A stretch of DNA of 40,691 nucleotides from an uncultured Sphingomonas sp. Lineage in GTDB: Bacteria; Pseudomonadota; Alphaproteobacteria; Sphingomonadales; Sphingomonadaceae. The stretch spans positions 1 through 40,691 of the forward strand of contig CAJYKB010000102.1 in the NCBI GenBank assembly GCA_913774925.1. The letters run 5' to 3'. The position numbers were made by a program, and so were the translations under genes. How positions within the stretch are numbered: position 1 is the first letter of the stretch; every line of letters begins with the position of its first letter. Positions 7,091 through 15,439 of this stretch are shown in pieces. The notes below the pieces were generated by a model. The model made no database searches. It worked only from the letters and a program-made list of their open reading frames with translations, and was not told the DNA's origin.

Positions 7091-7429
7091 TCAGGACGGA
7101 CGCCTGTTGGTCACCAGCGCGGTGCCGTCCGCGCCGATTGCGACCAGCCATTCGCCGCCATTGTCGCACGTCGCGATCCACGCCGGCTTGCCCTGTACGG
7201 GATCGCTGGCCGCCGAACGGACGACCCCCTGACAGTCGCGGTTCGCGTCGCGGATGGCACGGAACAGCGTGGCGTTGCGCTCCCCTTCGTTCAGCATCTG
7301 GATCCGCGCGATCGCATTGCCCTGCGTATCCTCCGCCGTCGCCGCATCGTTCGCCGCGGCGCTGCCGCCGCCACCGCACGCGGCCAGCGGGAGGAGGGCG
7401 GCAAGGGCAAGAAGCACGCGACGCGGCAT
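7091..7429 (-). CDS. Small putative lipoprotein
   Basis: The 112-residue product begins MPRRVLLALAALLPLAACGGG. This is a lipoprotein signal with a LAAC lipobox, so the mature protein should be anchored by its N-terminal Cys. The mature part has no family I recognise. It contains two further cysteines (DCQG and ATCDNGG) that could form a disulfide. An upstream in-frame start at 7459 would add ten residues before the signal. The ATG at 7427-7429 has a good AAAGGA ribosome site and is preferred. Confidence 0.72.
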   Translation of the reverse strand: MPRRVLLALAALLPLAACGGGGSAAANDAATAEDTQGNAIARIQMLNEGERNATLFRAIRDANRDCQGVVRSAASDPVQGKPAWIATCDNGGEWLVAIGADGTALVTNRRPS

Positions 7430-7567
7430 GGCGGATCCTTTCTTCCGGGCCTGTGACACCGTACCGAACGAGGTGGCGCAGGGTTTGTTTCGGAACCGAT
7501 CCCTATTCCGCCGCCCGCGCGCAGGCTAGTGGAGGGGGATCGTCGAGCGGCGGCGGGTGGGGGTCAC

Positions 7568-9073
7568 ATGCGGATACGGAACGGATCGGGTGCGCGCGGT
7601 ATCGGCAGCCTCGTGATCGCGGCATTGCTCGCATCGTGCGGCGGCGGCGGGGGCAGCGGCTCCTCGGGCAGCGGCTCCTCGGGCAGCGGCGGGACGGCGG
7701 TCGCGCCGACCCCGACGCCCAGCCCGATCCCGGTATCGACGCCCACGCCGTCACCGACCACGGCGGGCGGCTGTTCGCTGCGCGCGCGGCAGGACTGGCT
7801 GCTGGCGCAGATGAACGAATGGTATCTCTTCCCCGAGACGCTGCCGACGATGCTGGACCCGTCGCGCTATACCACCCTCGACGATTATCTCGACGCGCTG
7901 ACGGCGACCGCGCGGGCGCAGCGCCGCGACCGCCACTTCAGCTACGTCACCTCGGTCGCGGAGGAGAATGCCTATTATTCCGCGGGCACGACCGGCGGAT
8001 TCGGCGTGCGGCTGACGTTCGACGGCGCCAACCGGCTGATGGTGACCGAGGCGTTCGAGGGCGGCCCGGCGCTGCAGGCGGGGATCGACCGCGGCGCCGA
8101 GATCGTCGGGGTAGGCTATAGTAGTGATTCGGTGCGGACGGTCGCCAGCTATGTCGCCGCGGGCGATCAGACCGCCTTCTATCAGGCGATCGATCCCGGC
8201 ACGGCGAACGCGACGCGGGTGTTCCGCGTCAGCAGCGGCGGTACGACGCGCGACGTGACGCTGCGCACCGCCGACTTCGACCTGTCGCCTGTATCGCCGC
8301 GCTACGGTACGAAGGTGATCGACGATGGCGGCCGCAAGGTCGGCTACGTCAACCTGCGCACCTTCATCGGCACCGCCGACGACCAGCTGCGCGCCGCGTT
8401 CGCCACGTTCAAGGCGCAGGGGGTCACCAACGTGATCGTCGACCTGCGCTACAACGGCGGCGGATTGCTGGCGACGGCGGCGACGTTCACCGACCTGCTC
8501 GGCGCCAACCGCACGAGCGCCGACGTCCAGACCTATGTCGCGTTCCGCCCGTCCAAGTCGAGCGAGAACGAGACGATCTATTTCCGGCGGGAAACCAATG
8601 CGATCGCGCCGGCCAAGATCGCGTTCATCGGCACCGGCGGCACCGCATCGGCCAGCGAGTACGTCATCAACGCGATGATCCCGTACCTGCATACGAACGC
8701 CGCGCTGATCGGCACCAACACCTATGGCAAGCCGGTCGGGCAGATCGCGCTCGACAACCCTGCCTGCCCCGACGACCGGCTGCGCGTCATCGCCTTCGCG
8801 TTGCAGAATGCGGCGCGGCAGGGCGATTATTACGACGGGCTGGCCAGCAAGGTGGAGGCGAGCTGCCAGGCGACCGACGACCTGAGGCATGCGATGGGGG
8901 ATCCGTCCGAATCCTCGACCCGCGCCGCGCTCGACTATCTGGCGGGGCGCAGCTGCTCGCGGATCGGCGCGAGCGCGTCGCTGTCGCGGACCGCGCTCGC
9001 CACCCCGGCGCGGCGGATCGTCACGCCCGACCGGCCGTCGACCGCGCAGCGCGAGACGCCGGGACTGTTCTGA
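7568..9073 (+). CDS. S41 family peptidase, lipoprotein (tail-specific protease type)
   Basis: This 501-residue member of the S41 (C-terminal processing) serine protease family is probably exported. The N-terminus is a signal ending LLASC, a lipobox. A low-complexity Gly/Ser and Thr-Pro linker (about residues 22-65) tethers the domain. A PDZ-like region covers the GGFGVRLTF to GIDRGAEIVGV segments. The protease core has DLRYNGGG, the nucleophile Ser in GGTASASEYV and the general-base Lys in NTYGKPVGQ. The start at 7568 is chosen over an upstream ATG because it puts the signal peptide at the N-terminus. Natural substrates are unknown. It is convergent with tyrA. Confidence 0.87.
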   Translation: MRIRNGSGARGIGSLVIAALLASCGGGGGSGSSGSGSSGSGGTAVAPTPTPSPIPVSTPTPSPTTAGGCSLRARQDWLLAQMNEWYLFPETLPTMLDPSRYTTLDDYLDALTATARAQRRDRHFSYVTSVAEENAYYSAGTTGGFGVRLTFDGANRLMVTEAFEGGPALQAGIDRGAEIVGVGYSSDSVRTVASYVAAGDQTAFYQAIDPGTANATRVFRVSSGGTTRDVTLRTADFDLSPVSPRYGTKVIDDGGRKVGYVNLRTFIGTADDQLRAAFATFKAQGVTNVIVDLRYNGGGLLATAATFTDLLGANRTSADVQTYVAFRPSKSSENETIYFRRETNAIAPAKIAFIGTGGTASASEYVINAMIPYLHTNAALIGTNTYGKPVGQIALDNPACPDDRLRVIAFALQNAARQGDYYDGLASKVEASCQATDDLRHAMGDPSESSTRAALDYLAGRSCSRIGASASLSRTALATPARRIVTPDRPSTAQRETPGLF

Positions 9074-9080
9074 TCGCGCG

Positions 9081-9989
9081 TCAGTCGTGCCGCCGGCCGA
9101 AGTCGGCGGCGGCATCGTCCTGCCCCTGATCGACGATCGAGCGGCGGATCGTCCGCGTCTTCGCGAAGCGGTCGAACAGCGCGTCGCCATCGCCCCAGCG
9201 GATCGCGCGCTGCAGCTGGCTCAGATCCTCGCTGAAGCGCTGGAGCATCTCCAGCACCGCATCCTTATTCGACAGGAACACGTCGCGCCACATCGTCGGA
9301 TCGGACGCGGCGATCCGGGTGAAGTCGCGGAAGCCGCCAGCGGAGAATTTGATGACCTCCGACTGGGTCACCTGCTCCAGATCGTCCGCGGTGCCGACGA
9401 TCGTATAGGCGATCAGGTGCGGCAGATGGCTGGTCACCGCCAGCACCAGGTCGTGGTGGTCGGGCGTCATCTGCTCGACATCGGCGCCCAGCCGCCGCCA
9501 GAATTCGGACACCCGCTCCACCGCGGTCGCGTCGCTCTCGGGCAGCGGGGTGACGATGCACCAGCGACCGCGGAACAGCGTGGCGAACCCGGCTTCCGGC
9601 CCGCTCTTCTCGGTGCCCGCGACCGGGTGCGCGGGCACCACGCGCGCGGGCGGCAGCGCCGCCGACAGCGCCCGCGCGACCGATGCCTTGCAGCTGCCGA
9701 CATCGCTGACGATCGCCTCTGCGGGCAGATCGTCGGCAATCGCCGCCGCGACCGCCTCCATTGCCCCCACCGGCACGCACAGGACGACAAGGTCGGCATC
9801 GATCACCGCCGCGCCGGGGGTGTCGGCGACATCGTCGACCAGGTCGATCCGCCGCGCCGTCTCGCGCACCTCGGCGCTGGCGTCGTGTCCGGTCAGCCGC
9901 ACCGTCGGCATCGCCTGACGCACGGCATGCGCGATCGACGAGCCGAGCAGCCCCAGCCCGATGATCGCGACGCGGGAGAAGGGCAGCAT
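9081..9989 (-). CDS. tyrA: Prephenate/arogenate dehydrogenase
   Basis: The 302-residue enzyme should oxidatively decarboxylate prephenate or arogenate in tyrosine synthesis. It starts [20 protein letters not shown], a Rossmann nucleotide-binding loop (GLGLLGSS). SDVGSCK, HPVAGTEKSGPEAG and the late TSHLPHLIAY segment are TyrA-family hallmarks. There is no fused chorismate mutase and no ACT domain in this length. The start codon overlaps the hisC stop by one base (TGATG), so the two are translationally coupled. The partner hisC suggests a shared role in aromatic amino-acid synthesis. Confidence 0.93.
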   Translation of the reverse strand: MLPFSRVAIIGLGLLGSSIAHAVRQAMPTVRLTGHDASAEVRETARRIDLVDDVADTPGAAVIDADLVVLCVPVGAMEAVAAAIADDLPAEAIVSDVGSCKASVARALSAALPPARVVPAHPVAGTEKSGPEAGFATLFRGRWCIVTPLPESDATAVERVSEFWRRLGADVEQMTPDHHDLVLAVTSHLPHLIAYTIVGTADDLEQVTQSEVIKFSAGGFRDFTRIAASDPTMWRDVFLSNKDAVLEMLQRFSEDLSQLQRAIRWGDGDALFDRFAKTRTIRRSIVDQGQDDAAADFGRRHD

Positions 9990-11101
9990 CAGCCCGCGCG
10001 CTCCACCAGCGCGCGGATGACATCGACCACCGCGCGCATGTCCGCCTCGCTGCCGATCGTGATGCGCAGCCCGTGCGGCAGCCCCTGTCCCGGCAGCCAG
10101 CGGGTGGCATAGCCCGCCGCCATCAGCGCGTGATAGGCGCTTTCCGCCGTCACCGCGCCCTCGAAAAGGACCAGCACGAAATTGGCCTTGCTCGGCACCG
10201 CGCGCAGCCCGGCATTGCCCAGCCCCGCGATCTGGTCCGCGAACCAGGCGCGCCACGTCGCATTGTGCTCGCGGCTGTGGCGCACGAACGCCTCGTCGCC
10301 CAGCGCGGCGATGGCGGCACGCTGCGCGCCGATGCCGAAGGCGAAGGGCGCGCGGATGCGGTGCATCGCCGCGATCACCTCAGGCGCGGCATAGCCCCAG
10401 CCGACCCGCTCCGCGGCCAGCCCGAAGATCTTGGAGAAGGTGCGCGTCACCAGTACGTTGGGCTGGGTGCGCGCCAGCTCCAGCGCCCCGTCGTCGTCCG
10501 CGGCATCGAGATATTCGGTATAGGCCTGATCGATGACGAGCAGCACGTCGCGCGGCAGCGCCGCGTGGAGGCGCGCGATCTCCTCGCGTGCGGTATAGGT
10601 GCCGGTGGGATTGTTCGGATTGGCGACGAAGACGACCTTGGTCCGCTCCGTCACCGCCGCCAGGATCGCGTCGACGTCGGTCGCGTAATCGGCGTCCGGC
10701 GCAATCACCGGCACCGCGCCGACGCGCCGCGCCGCGATCTCGTACACCGCAAAGCCGTAGCGGACGAAGACGATCTCGTCCCCCGGCCCGGCGAAGGTGC
10801 CCGCCGCCAGGTGGAGCACCTCGTCCGAACCGGTGCCGTAGACGATCCGGTCCGCCTCCACCCCGTAATGCGCGGCGAGCGCGGCGCGCAGCTCCACCGC
10901 GGCGGCATCGGGATAGCGTTCCAGCTCGTCCGCCGCGCTGCGATACGCCTCGCACGCCGCAGGAGGCGTGCCGAACGGGTTCTCGTTCGACGACAGCTTC
11001 ACCACCGGGCGCCCGTCCTCCGCGGTAGCGCGGCCGGGGACATAGGGGGCGATGCCCATGATCCAGGGCTTGGGCGTGGGAGCAAGAAGAGCGTCGGTCA
11101 T
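9989..11101 (-). CDS. hisC: Histidinol-phosphate aminotransferase (possible aromatic aminotransferase)
   Basis: This 370-residue class I/II PLP-dependent aminotransferase is most like HisC. Key segments are [10 protein letters not shown] near residue 35, NPNNPTG at 161-167, the cofactor Asp191 in DQAYTEY and the Schiff-base lysine K224 in [11 protein letters not shown] long open frame continues upstream to 12253, opposite metX. The ATG at 11099-11101 gives the family length. It is coupled to tyrA and not to other his genes. HisC-type enzymes paired with tyrA are known to transaminate aromatic amino acids as well, so a dual role is plausible. Confidence 0.92.
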   Translation of the reverse strand: MTDALLAPTPKPWIMGIAPYVPGRATAEDGRPVVKLSSNENPFGTPPAACEAYRSAADELERYPDAAAVELRAALAAHYGVEADRIVYGTGSDEVLHLAAGTFAGPGDEIVFVRYGFAVYEIAARRVGAVPVIAPDADYATDVDAILAAVTERTKVVFVANPNNPTGTYTAREEIARLHAALPRDVLLVIDQAYTEYLDAADDDGALELARTQPNVLVTRTFSKIFGLAAERVGWGYAAPEVIAAMHRIRAPFAFGIGAQRAAIAALGDEAFVRHSREHNATWRAWFADQIAGLGNAGLRAVPSKANFVLVLFEGAVTAESAYHALMAAGYATRWLPGQGLPHGLRITIGSEADMRAVVDVIRALVERAG

Positions 11102-11102
11102 G

Positions 11103-11128
11103 GGCGTGCGCTGTAGAAGCCGCACGCC
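11103..11128. promoter_or_regulatory. Perfect 8-bp inverted repeat in the hisC-metX divergent region
   Basis: GGCGTGCG (11103-11110) and CGCACGCC (11121-11128) are separated by 10 bp. The repeat lies directly against the hisC start and 64 bp before metX. It could be a binding site for a dimeric regulator of either gene, or a leader hairpin. No regulator is assigned. Confidence 0.3.
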
Positions 11129-11191
11129 GGAGAGGCAACGTGCGCGCCGGCTCGACTTGGCCCCCCGGGGGAGAGTAAGGCCCGTCGCTCG

Positions 11192-12322
11192 ATGCTGACG
11201 ACCCCTTCCGACCTCGACCAGCGCTTCGGCCTCGCACGGCGCGTGACGCTGCCCGGACCGCTCCGGCTCGACAGCGGCGCGCTGCTGACCCCGGTCGACA
11301 TCGCCTATGAAACCTATGGCACGCTGGCGCCCGACGGGGAGAACGCGCTGCTGCTGTGCCATGCGCTGACGATGGACCAGCATGTCGCCGGCCCCAATCC
11401 CCGCACCGGCAAACCGGGCTGGTGGACGCGGATGGTCGGCCCCGGCCGCCCGATCGACACCGACCGCTATTTCGTCATCTGCGCCAACGTGCTGGGCAGC
11501 TGCATGGGCTCGTCCGGCCCCGCCAGCCTCGATCCCGCGACCGGGCGTCCCTATGCGATGGCGTTTCCCGTCATCACCATCCGCGACATGGTGCGCGCGC
11601 AGGCGATGCTGCTCGACCATCTCGGCGTCGCCCGCCTCGCCGCCGTGGTCGGCGGATCGATGGGCGGGATGCAGGCGCTCAGCTGGGCAGCGACCTGTCC
11701 CGACCGCGTCCGCGCCGCGATCGTGATCGCCTCCACCGCGCGCCACAGCGCGCAGAACATCGCCTTCCACGAGGTGGGGCGACAGGCGGTGATGGCCGAC
11801 CCGCACTGGAACGGCGGCGACTATTACGGCGGGGAGCCGCCCGCGGCGGGCCTCGCGGTGGCGCGGATGGCGGCGCACATCACCTATCTGTCCGAGGCGG
11901 GGCTGACCGAGAAATTCGGCCGCCGGCTGCAGGCGCGCGAGCAGAAGAGCTTCGGCTTCGACGCCGATTTTCAGGTGGAGAGCTACCTGCGGCATCAGGG
12001 GCTGTCGTTTACCGACCGGTTCGACGCCAACAGCTACCTCTACATCACCCGCGCGATGGACTATTTCGATCTCGCGGAGGAGCATGGCGGGCTGTTGGCG
12101 CATGCCTTTCGCGGGACGGGTACGCGGTTCTGCCTGGTCAGCTTCGATACCGACTGGCTCTACCCTACCGCCGATTCCCGCAGCATCGTGCAGGCGCTCA
12201 ACGCCGCGGGCGCGCCGGCCAGCTTCGTCGAGCTGTCCAGTCCCTATGGCCATGACGCGTTCCTGCTCGAGTCGCCCGAGCTGGAGCGGCTGGTCGGCGG
12301 GTTCCTGAGGGCGGGGCGGTGA
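11192..12322 (+). CDS. metX: Homoserine O-acyltransferase
   Basis: The 376-residue alpha/beta-hydrolase-fold enzyme acylates homoserine with acetyl-CoA, the first dedicated step of methionine synthesis. Sequence alone does not exclude the succinyl form. The nucleophile is Ser156 in VGGSMGGMQ. The acid is Asp321 in FDTDWLYP and the base is His354 in YGHDAF. Conserved [13 protein letters not shown] is also present. The stop codon overlaps the GTG start of metW by four bases, giving a coupled metXW unit. It diverges from hisC. I looked for a SAM-binding riboswitch in the 90-bp leader and found none I could support. Confidence 0.95.
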   Translation: MLTTPSDLDQRFGLARRVTLPGPLRLDSGALLTPVDIAYETYGTLAPDGENALLLCHALTMDQHVAGPNPRTGKPGWWTRMVGPGRPIDTDRYFVICANVLGSCMGSSGPASLDPATGRPYAMAFPVITIRDMVRAQAMLLDHLGVARLAAVVGGSMGGMQALSWAATCPDRVRAAIVIASTARHSAQNIAFHEVGRQAVMADPHWNGGDYYGGEPPAAGLAVARMAAHITYLSEAGLTEKFGRRLQAREQKSFGFDADFQVESYLRHQGLSFTDRFDANSYLYITRAMDYFDLAEEHGGLLAHAFRGTGTRFCLVSFDTDWLYPTADSRSIVQALNAAGAPASFVELSSPYGHDAFLLESPELERLVGGFLRAGR

Positions 12323-12918
12323 ACCTGCGCCCGGACCTCGCGATCATCGCGCGCAACGTGCGGCATGGGGCGCGCGTGCTTGACGTCGGCTGCGGCGATG
12401 GCGACCTGATGGCGGCGCTGCGGGACGAGCGCGGGGTGGACGCGCGCGGGCTGGAGCTGGACACGACCAATGTCGCGCTGGCGATGGCGCGCGGGCTGTC
12501 GGTGATCCAGGGGGATGCCGACAGCGACCTGGCGGGCTACCCGGATCAGAGCTTCGACTACGCGATCCTCAGCCAGACGTTGCAGACCGCGCGCGCGCCC
12601 GATCGCGTGCTCGACGAGCTGCTGCGAATCGGTCGGCGTGCTTTCGTCAGCTTCCCCAATTTCGCGCACTGGCGGGTGCGGCTGTCGCTGCTGTGGGGCG
12701 GGCGGATGCCGGTGACGCGGCTGCTGCCCGAGCGCTGGTACGACACGCCCAACATCCACCACCTGACCATCGACGACTTTCGTGCGCACCTGCGCGAGCG
12801 GGAGATCACGGTGGAGGGGGCGTGGTTCCTGTCGGGTGACAAGAATACCGGGGGCGGGGCCGCCAACTTCATGGCGGAGCATGCGGTGTTCCTCCTGACT
12901 CGGAACCCTTCGCGTTGA
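12319..12918 (+). CDS. metW: Methionine biosynthesis protein MetW
   Basis: The 199-residue protein has a class I methyltransferase-like fold, with the SAM-motif region [16 protein letters not shown] near residue 20 and the MetW-typical [10 protein letters not shown] and [12 protein letters not shown] segments. MetW is conserved next to metX in many proteobacteria and is thought to support homoserine acyltransferase function. A methyl-transfer reaction is not established. The GTG start overlaps the metX stop as GTGA. Its 3' end overlaps the promoter-like element of the next gene. Confidence 0.93.
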   Translation: MNLRPDLAIIARNVRHGARVLDVGCGDGDLMAALRDERGVDARGLELDTTNVALAMARGLSVIQGDADSDLAGYPDQSFDYAILSQTLQTARAPDRVLDELLRIGRRAFVSFPNFAHWRVRLSLLWGGRMPVTRLLPERWYDTPNIHHLTIDDFRAHLREREITVEGAWFLSGDKNTGGGAANFMAEHAVFLLTRNPSR

Positions 12919-12926
12919 TTTCGGTT
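12902..12926 (+). promoter_or_regulatory. Sigma-EcfG (general stress) promoter candidate for the response regulator
   Basis: GGAAC (12902-12906) and GTT (12924-12926) are separated by 17 bp. This fits the alphaproteobacterial general-stress consensus GGAAC-N16/17-GTT. It overlaps the metW stop codon and ends 25 bp before the response-regulator start, giving a short leader with a GGAAAGG ribosome site. Confidence 0.65.
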
Positions 12927-12951
12927 AAGCCGGCTCGATAGGAAAGGTCGG

Positions 12952-13350
12952 ATGCCGAAAACTGCGTTGATCGTGGAGGACGAGATTTTCGTTGCGCTCG
13001 ACCTCGAGCGTATCCTGATCGACGCGGGTTATACGGTCGCCGGGATCGCTGCCGACGCCGATACCGCGATGCGCGTCGCGCCCGGCTGCACCTTCGCCTT
13101 CGTCGACGTCAACCTGCGCGATGGCGCGACGGGACCCGAGATTGCGCAGCGTATCCATCAGCAGTATGGCGTCCGCGTCGTCTTCGTGACCGCCAATCCC
13201 AGCCAGATCGAGGATCCGGCGGGGGCACTCGGCTATATCCGCAAGCCCTTCAGCGACGAGGCGATCCTGGCAGCGGCGCAGACCGCCAGCCGGCCCGACG
13301 CGGTCGCGGACAATGCCGATTTCGTCAGGTGGCCGATGGCTTCCGGCTGA
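12952..13350 (+). CDS. Single-domain response regulator (receiver only)
   Basis: The 132-residue protein is a stand-alone receiver domain with no output domain. The acidic pocket is E9-D10-E11 (IVEDEI). The phosphoacceptor is Asp52 in AFVDVNLRDG, the switch Thr is T80 in VFVTANP and the conserved Lys is K98 in YIRKPF. It should pass or buffer phosphate from a histidine kinase. It lacks the PFxFATGY motif of the SdrG-type stress regulators. A sigma-EcfG-like promoter precedes it. It is convergent with an HWE kinase whose 3' end overlaps it by 26 bp, a natural but unproven partner. Confidence 0.92.
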   Translation: MPKTALIVEDEIFVALDLERILIDAGYTVAGIAADADTAMRVAPGCTFAFVDVNLRDGATGPEIAQRIHQQYGVRVVFVTANPSQIEDPAGALGYIRKPFSDEAILAAAQTASRPDAVADNADFVRWPMASG

Positions 13351-14866
13351 ACGCCGGGGTGGGTACCCGGACGGTCATCTCCAGACCGTCCGGGTGCCAG
13401 ATGCGGTCGACGGTGCCGCCCAGCTGGCGCACCGCGCTCAGCTCGACCAGCTGGGTGCCGAACCCGCCCTGCGATGACGGTGCCGTCACCGCCGGGCCAC
13501 CGGTTTCGCGCCAGACGAGTGCCACCTCTTCCCCGTTACGGGCGACCGCCAGCGCGACCTTGCCGGTGTCGACAGACAGCGCGCCATATTTGCTCGCGTT
13601 CGTGGCCAGCTCGTGGAACAGCAGCGCCAGCGGCGTCGCGGCGCGATCGTCGATCGGCACGTCGTCGCCGCTCACCTCGATCCGCTCGCCGGGCGCCGTC
13701 TGATAGGGCGCGAACAGCTCCTGCAGCAGCCCGACCAGGCTGTCCTGCGCCAGATGCGGGCGCGAATGGGGGCTGTGCGGGCGGACGAAGTCGTGCGCGC
13801 GCCCCAGCGCCGTGATGCGCTGGCGCAGATCGGTCGCGACGCTCGCCGCCTCGGGATGGGAGCGTGCCGCGAACTGGATCAGCCCGGCGATGACCGAGAA
13901 GATGTTCTTGATGCGATGGCTCAGCTCCTGGCTGATGACCTCGCGTTCCTCCAGCGCCAGCTTCTGCTCGTGAATGTCGGTGCAGGTGCCGAACCAGCGC
14001 GTGATGCGCCCCTCCTCGTCACGGATCGGCAGCGCGCGCCCCAGCACCCAGCGGTAGGTCCCGTCATGATGCCGCAGCCGGTACTCGATCTGATATGGGT
14101 CGCCGGTAGTCAGCGAGTGGCGCCACACTGACCAGGCACGGTCCTGATCCTCGGCATGGAACATGCCGTTCCAGCCCTCGCCATCGGTCGTACCCTCGGG
14201 CGCACCGGTGAATTCGTACCAGCGCGCGTTGTAGTAATCGTGATAGCCGTCGGGCAGCGTCGACCACACCATCTGCGGCATCGTGTCGGCCAGCGTGCGG
14301 AAGCGCAGGTCGCTGTCGTTGGCCGCAGCCAGCGCCTCGGCTTCCGACGCGCGCCGCGCCGCGCCCTCGCGATTGTCGCGCAGCCGCGCGAGGACGTTGG
14401 CGGCCAGCACCTCCAGCCCCTGCCGCTGGAACGGGGTCAGCCCCTCGGGCCGCGGGCGCGTGTCGAGGACGCACAGCGACCCCAGCGGATAGCCCTCGTC
14501 CGACACCAGCGGTGCGCCGGCGTAGAATCGCAGGCTTCGGTCGCCGGTCACCAAGGGGTTATCGGCGAAACGCGGATCCTGCGTGGCGTCGGGCACCACC
14601 ATGACGCCGTCTTCCCACATCGCGAAGGCGCAGAAGGACTGCTCGCGTGGGGTTTCGCTGACGTCCATGCCTGTACGCGCCAGGAACAGCTGGCGGTCGG
14701 TTTCCACGATGCTGACCAGCGCGGTCGGCACGTCGCACAGCGCGGCGGCGAAATCGGTGATCTGCCGCAGCGCGTTCGATTCGTAGAGCGTGCCGATGTG
14801 GTGCGAGGCGAGCGCGGCAACGCGCTGCTCCTCGCTGCACATCAACGGCGGTAGGGGTTGCGTCAC
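13325..14866 (-). CDS. HWE-family sensor histidine kinase (GAF-PAS-HisKA_2)
   Basis: This 513-residue soluble kinase has a GAF domain (about 30-165), a PAS domain (about 190-305) and an HWE-type kinase core. The phosphoacceptor is His317 in LSHRIKNIFSVI. The ATP-binding N-box is FHELATNASKYGAL (His418), and the diagnostic W-x-E is at W452-E454 (VWRETGG). No membrane segment is seen, so it should sense a cytosolic signal. HWE/HisKA_2 kinases often feed the alphaproteobacterial general stress response. The GTG start abuts the ssb stop directly. An internal ATG eight codons on is an alternative. It is the last gene of the feoA-feoB-ssb series. Confidence 0.9.
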   Translation of the reverse strand: MTQPLPPLMCSEEQRVAALASHHIGTLYESNALRQITDFAAALCDVPTALVSIVETDRQLFLARTGMDVSETPREQSFCAFAMWEDGVMVVPDATQDPRFADNPLVTGDRSLRFYAGAPLVSDEGYPLGSLCVLDTRPRPEGLTPFQRQGLEVLAANVLARLRDNREGAARRASEAEALAAANDSDLRFRTLADTMPQMVWSTLPDGYHDYYNARWYEFTGAPEGTTDGEGWNGMFHAEDQDRAWSVWRHSLTTGDPYQIEYRLRHHDGTYRWVLGRALPIRDEEGRITRWFGTCTDIHEQKLALEEREVISQELSHRIKNIFSVIAGLIQFAARSHPEAASVATDLRQRITALGRAHDFVRPHSPHSRPHLAQDSLVGLLQELFAPYQTAPGERIEVSGDDVPIDDRAATPLALLFHELATNASKYGALSVDTGKVALAVARNGEEVALVWRETGGPAVTAPSSQGGFGTQLVELSAVRQLGGTVDRIWHPDGLEMTVRVPTPAFSRKPSAT

Positions 14867-15430
14867 CTAGAACGGCACGTCGTCGTCGAGGTCGTCGGCA
14901 TAGCCGCCGCCGAAGCCGCCGCCGCCCGCGCCGCCGCGCGAGCCGCCGGCCGACGAGGCGCCACCGCCACCGCCACGGCTGCCGCCGCCACCGCGCGCGC
15001 CGCCGCCGCCAAAGTCGTCGCCGCCGCCCCAATCGTCACGGCCGCCGCCGCCGCCGCCGCCGCCACCGGCCCCGCCCTGCGGCCCGTCGAGCATCGTCAG
15101 CACGGAGTTGAAACCCTGCAGCACGACCTCGGTCGAATAACGGTCCTGGCCCTGCTGATCCTGCCACTTGCGGGTCTGCAACTGGCCCTCGATGTAGACC
15201 TTGCTGCCCTTGCGCAGGAACCGCTCGGCGACGTTGGCAAGCCCTTCGTTGAAGATCGCGACCGAATGCCATTCGGTCTTTTCCTTGCGCTCGCCCGTGT
15301 TGCGGTCCTTCCAGCTTTCCGACGTGGCGATGCGCAGGTTCACCACCTTGCCGCCGTTCTGGAACGAGCGTGATTCGGGATCGCGCCCGAGATTGCCGAC
15401 GAGAATGACCTTGTTGACGCTGCCTGCCAT
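14867..15430 (-). CDS. ssb: Single-stranded DNA-binding protein
   Basis: The 187-residue SSB coats single-stranded DNA in replication and repair. The N-terminal OB fold (about 1-112) starts [20 protein letters not shown] long Gly-rich linker follows (about 118-178) with runs of Gly, Ser, Ala and Arg. The acidic partner-binding tip is intact, ending DDLDDDVPF. The start lies 9 bp after the feoB stop and the end abuts the kinase gene, so ssb may be partly transcribed with feoAB. The repetitive Gly codons make this stretch prone to length variation. Confidence 0.96.
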   Translation of the reverse strand: MAGSVNKVILVGNLGRDPESRSFQNGGKVVNLRIATSESWKDRNTGERKEKTEWHSVAIFNEGLANVAERFLRKGSKVYIEGQLQTRKWQDQQGQDRYSTEVVLQGFNSVLTMLDGPQGGAGGGGGGGGGRDDWGGGDDFGGGGARGGGGSRGGGGGASSAGGSRGGAGGGGFGGGYADDLDDDVPF

Positions 15431-15439
15431 CGATTGCCC

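Noticed and set aside
11102..11191. SAM- or SAH-binding riboswitch before metX
   Set aside because: The 90-bp leader has a perfect 8-bp hairpin but none of the conserved SAM-II or SAH riboswitch sequence I could match, and part of it must serve hisC.
9989..12253. 754-residue minus-strand open frame spanning hisC and opposite metX
   Set aside because: The upstream half is the mirror of metX-metW and has no family features. hisC begins at 11101 with normal length.
14880..15075. Repeat array in the Gly codons of ssb
   Set aside because: The repeated triplets encode the normal Gly-rich SSB linker; it is coding low complexity, not a CRISPR or mobile repeat.
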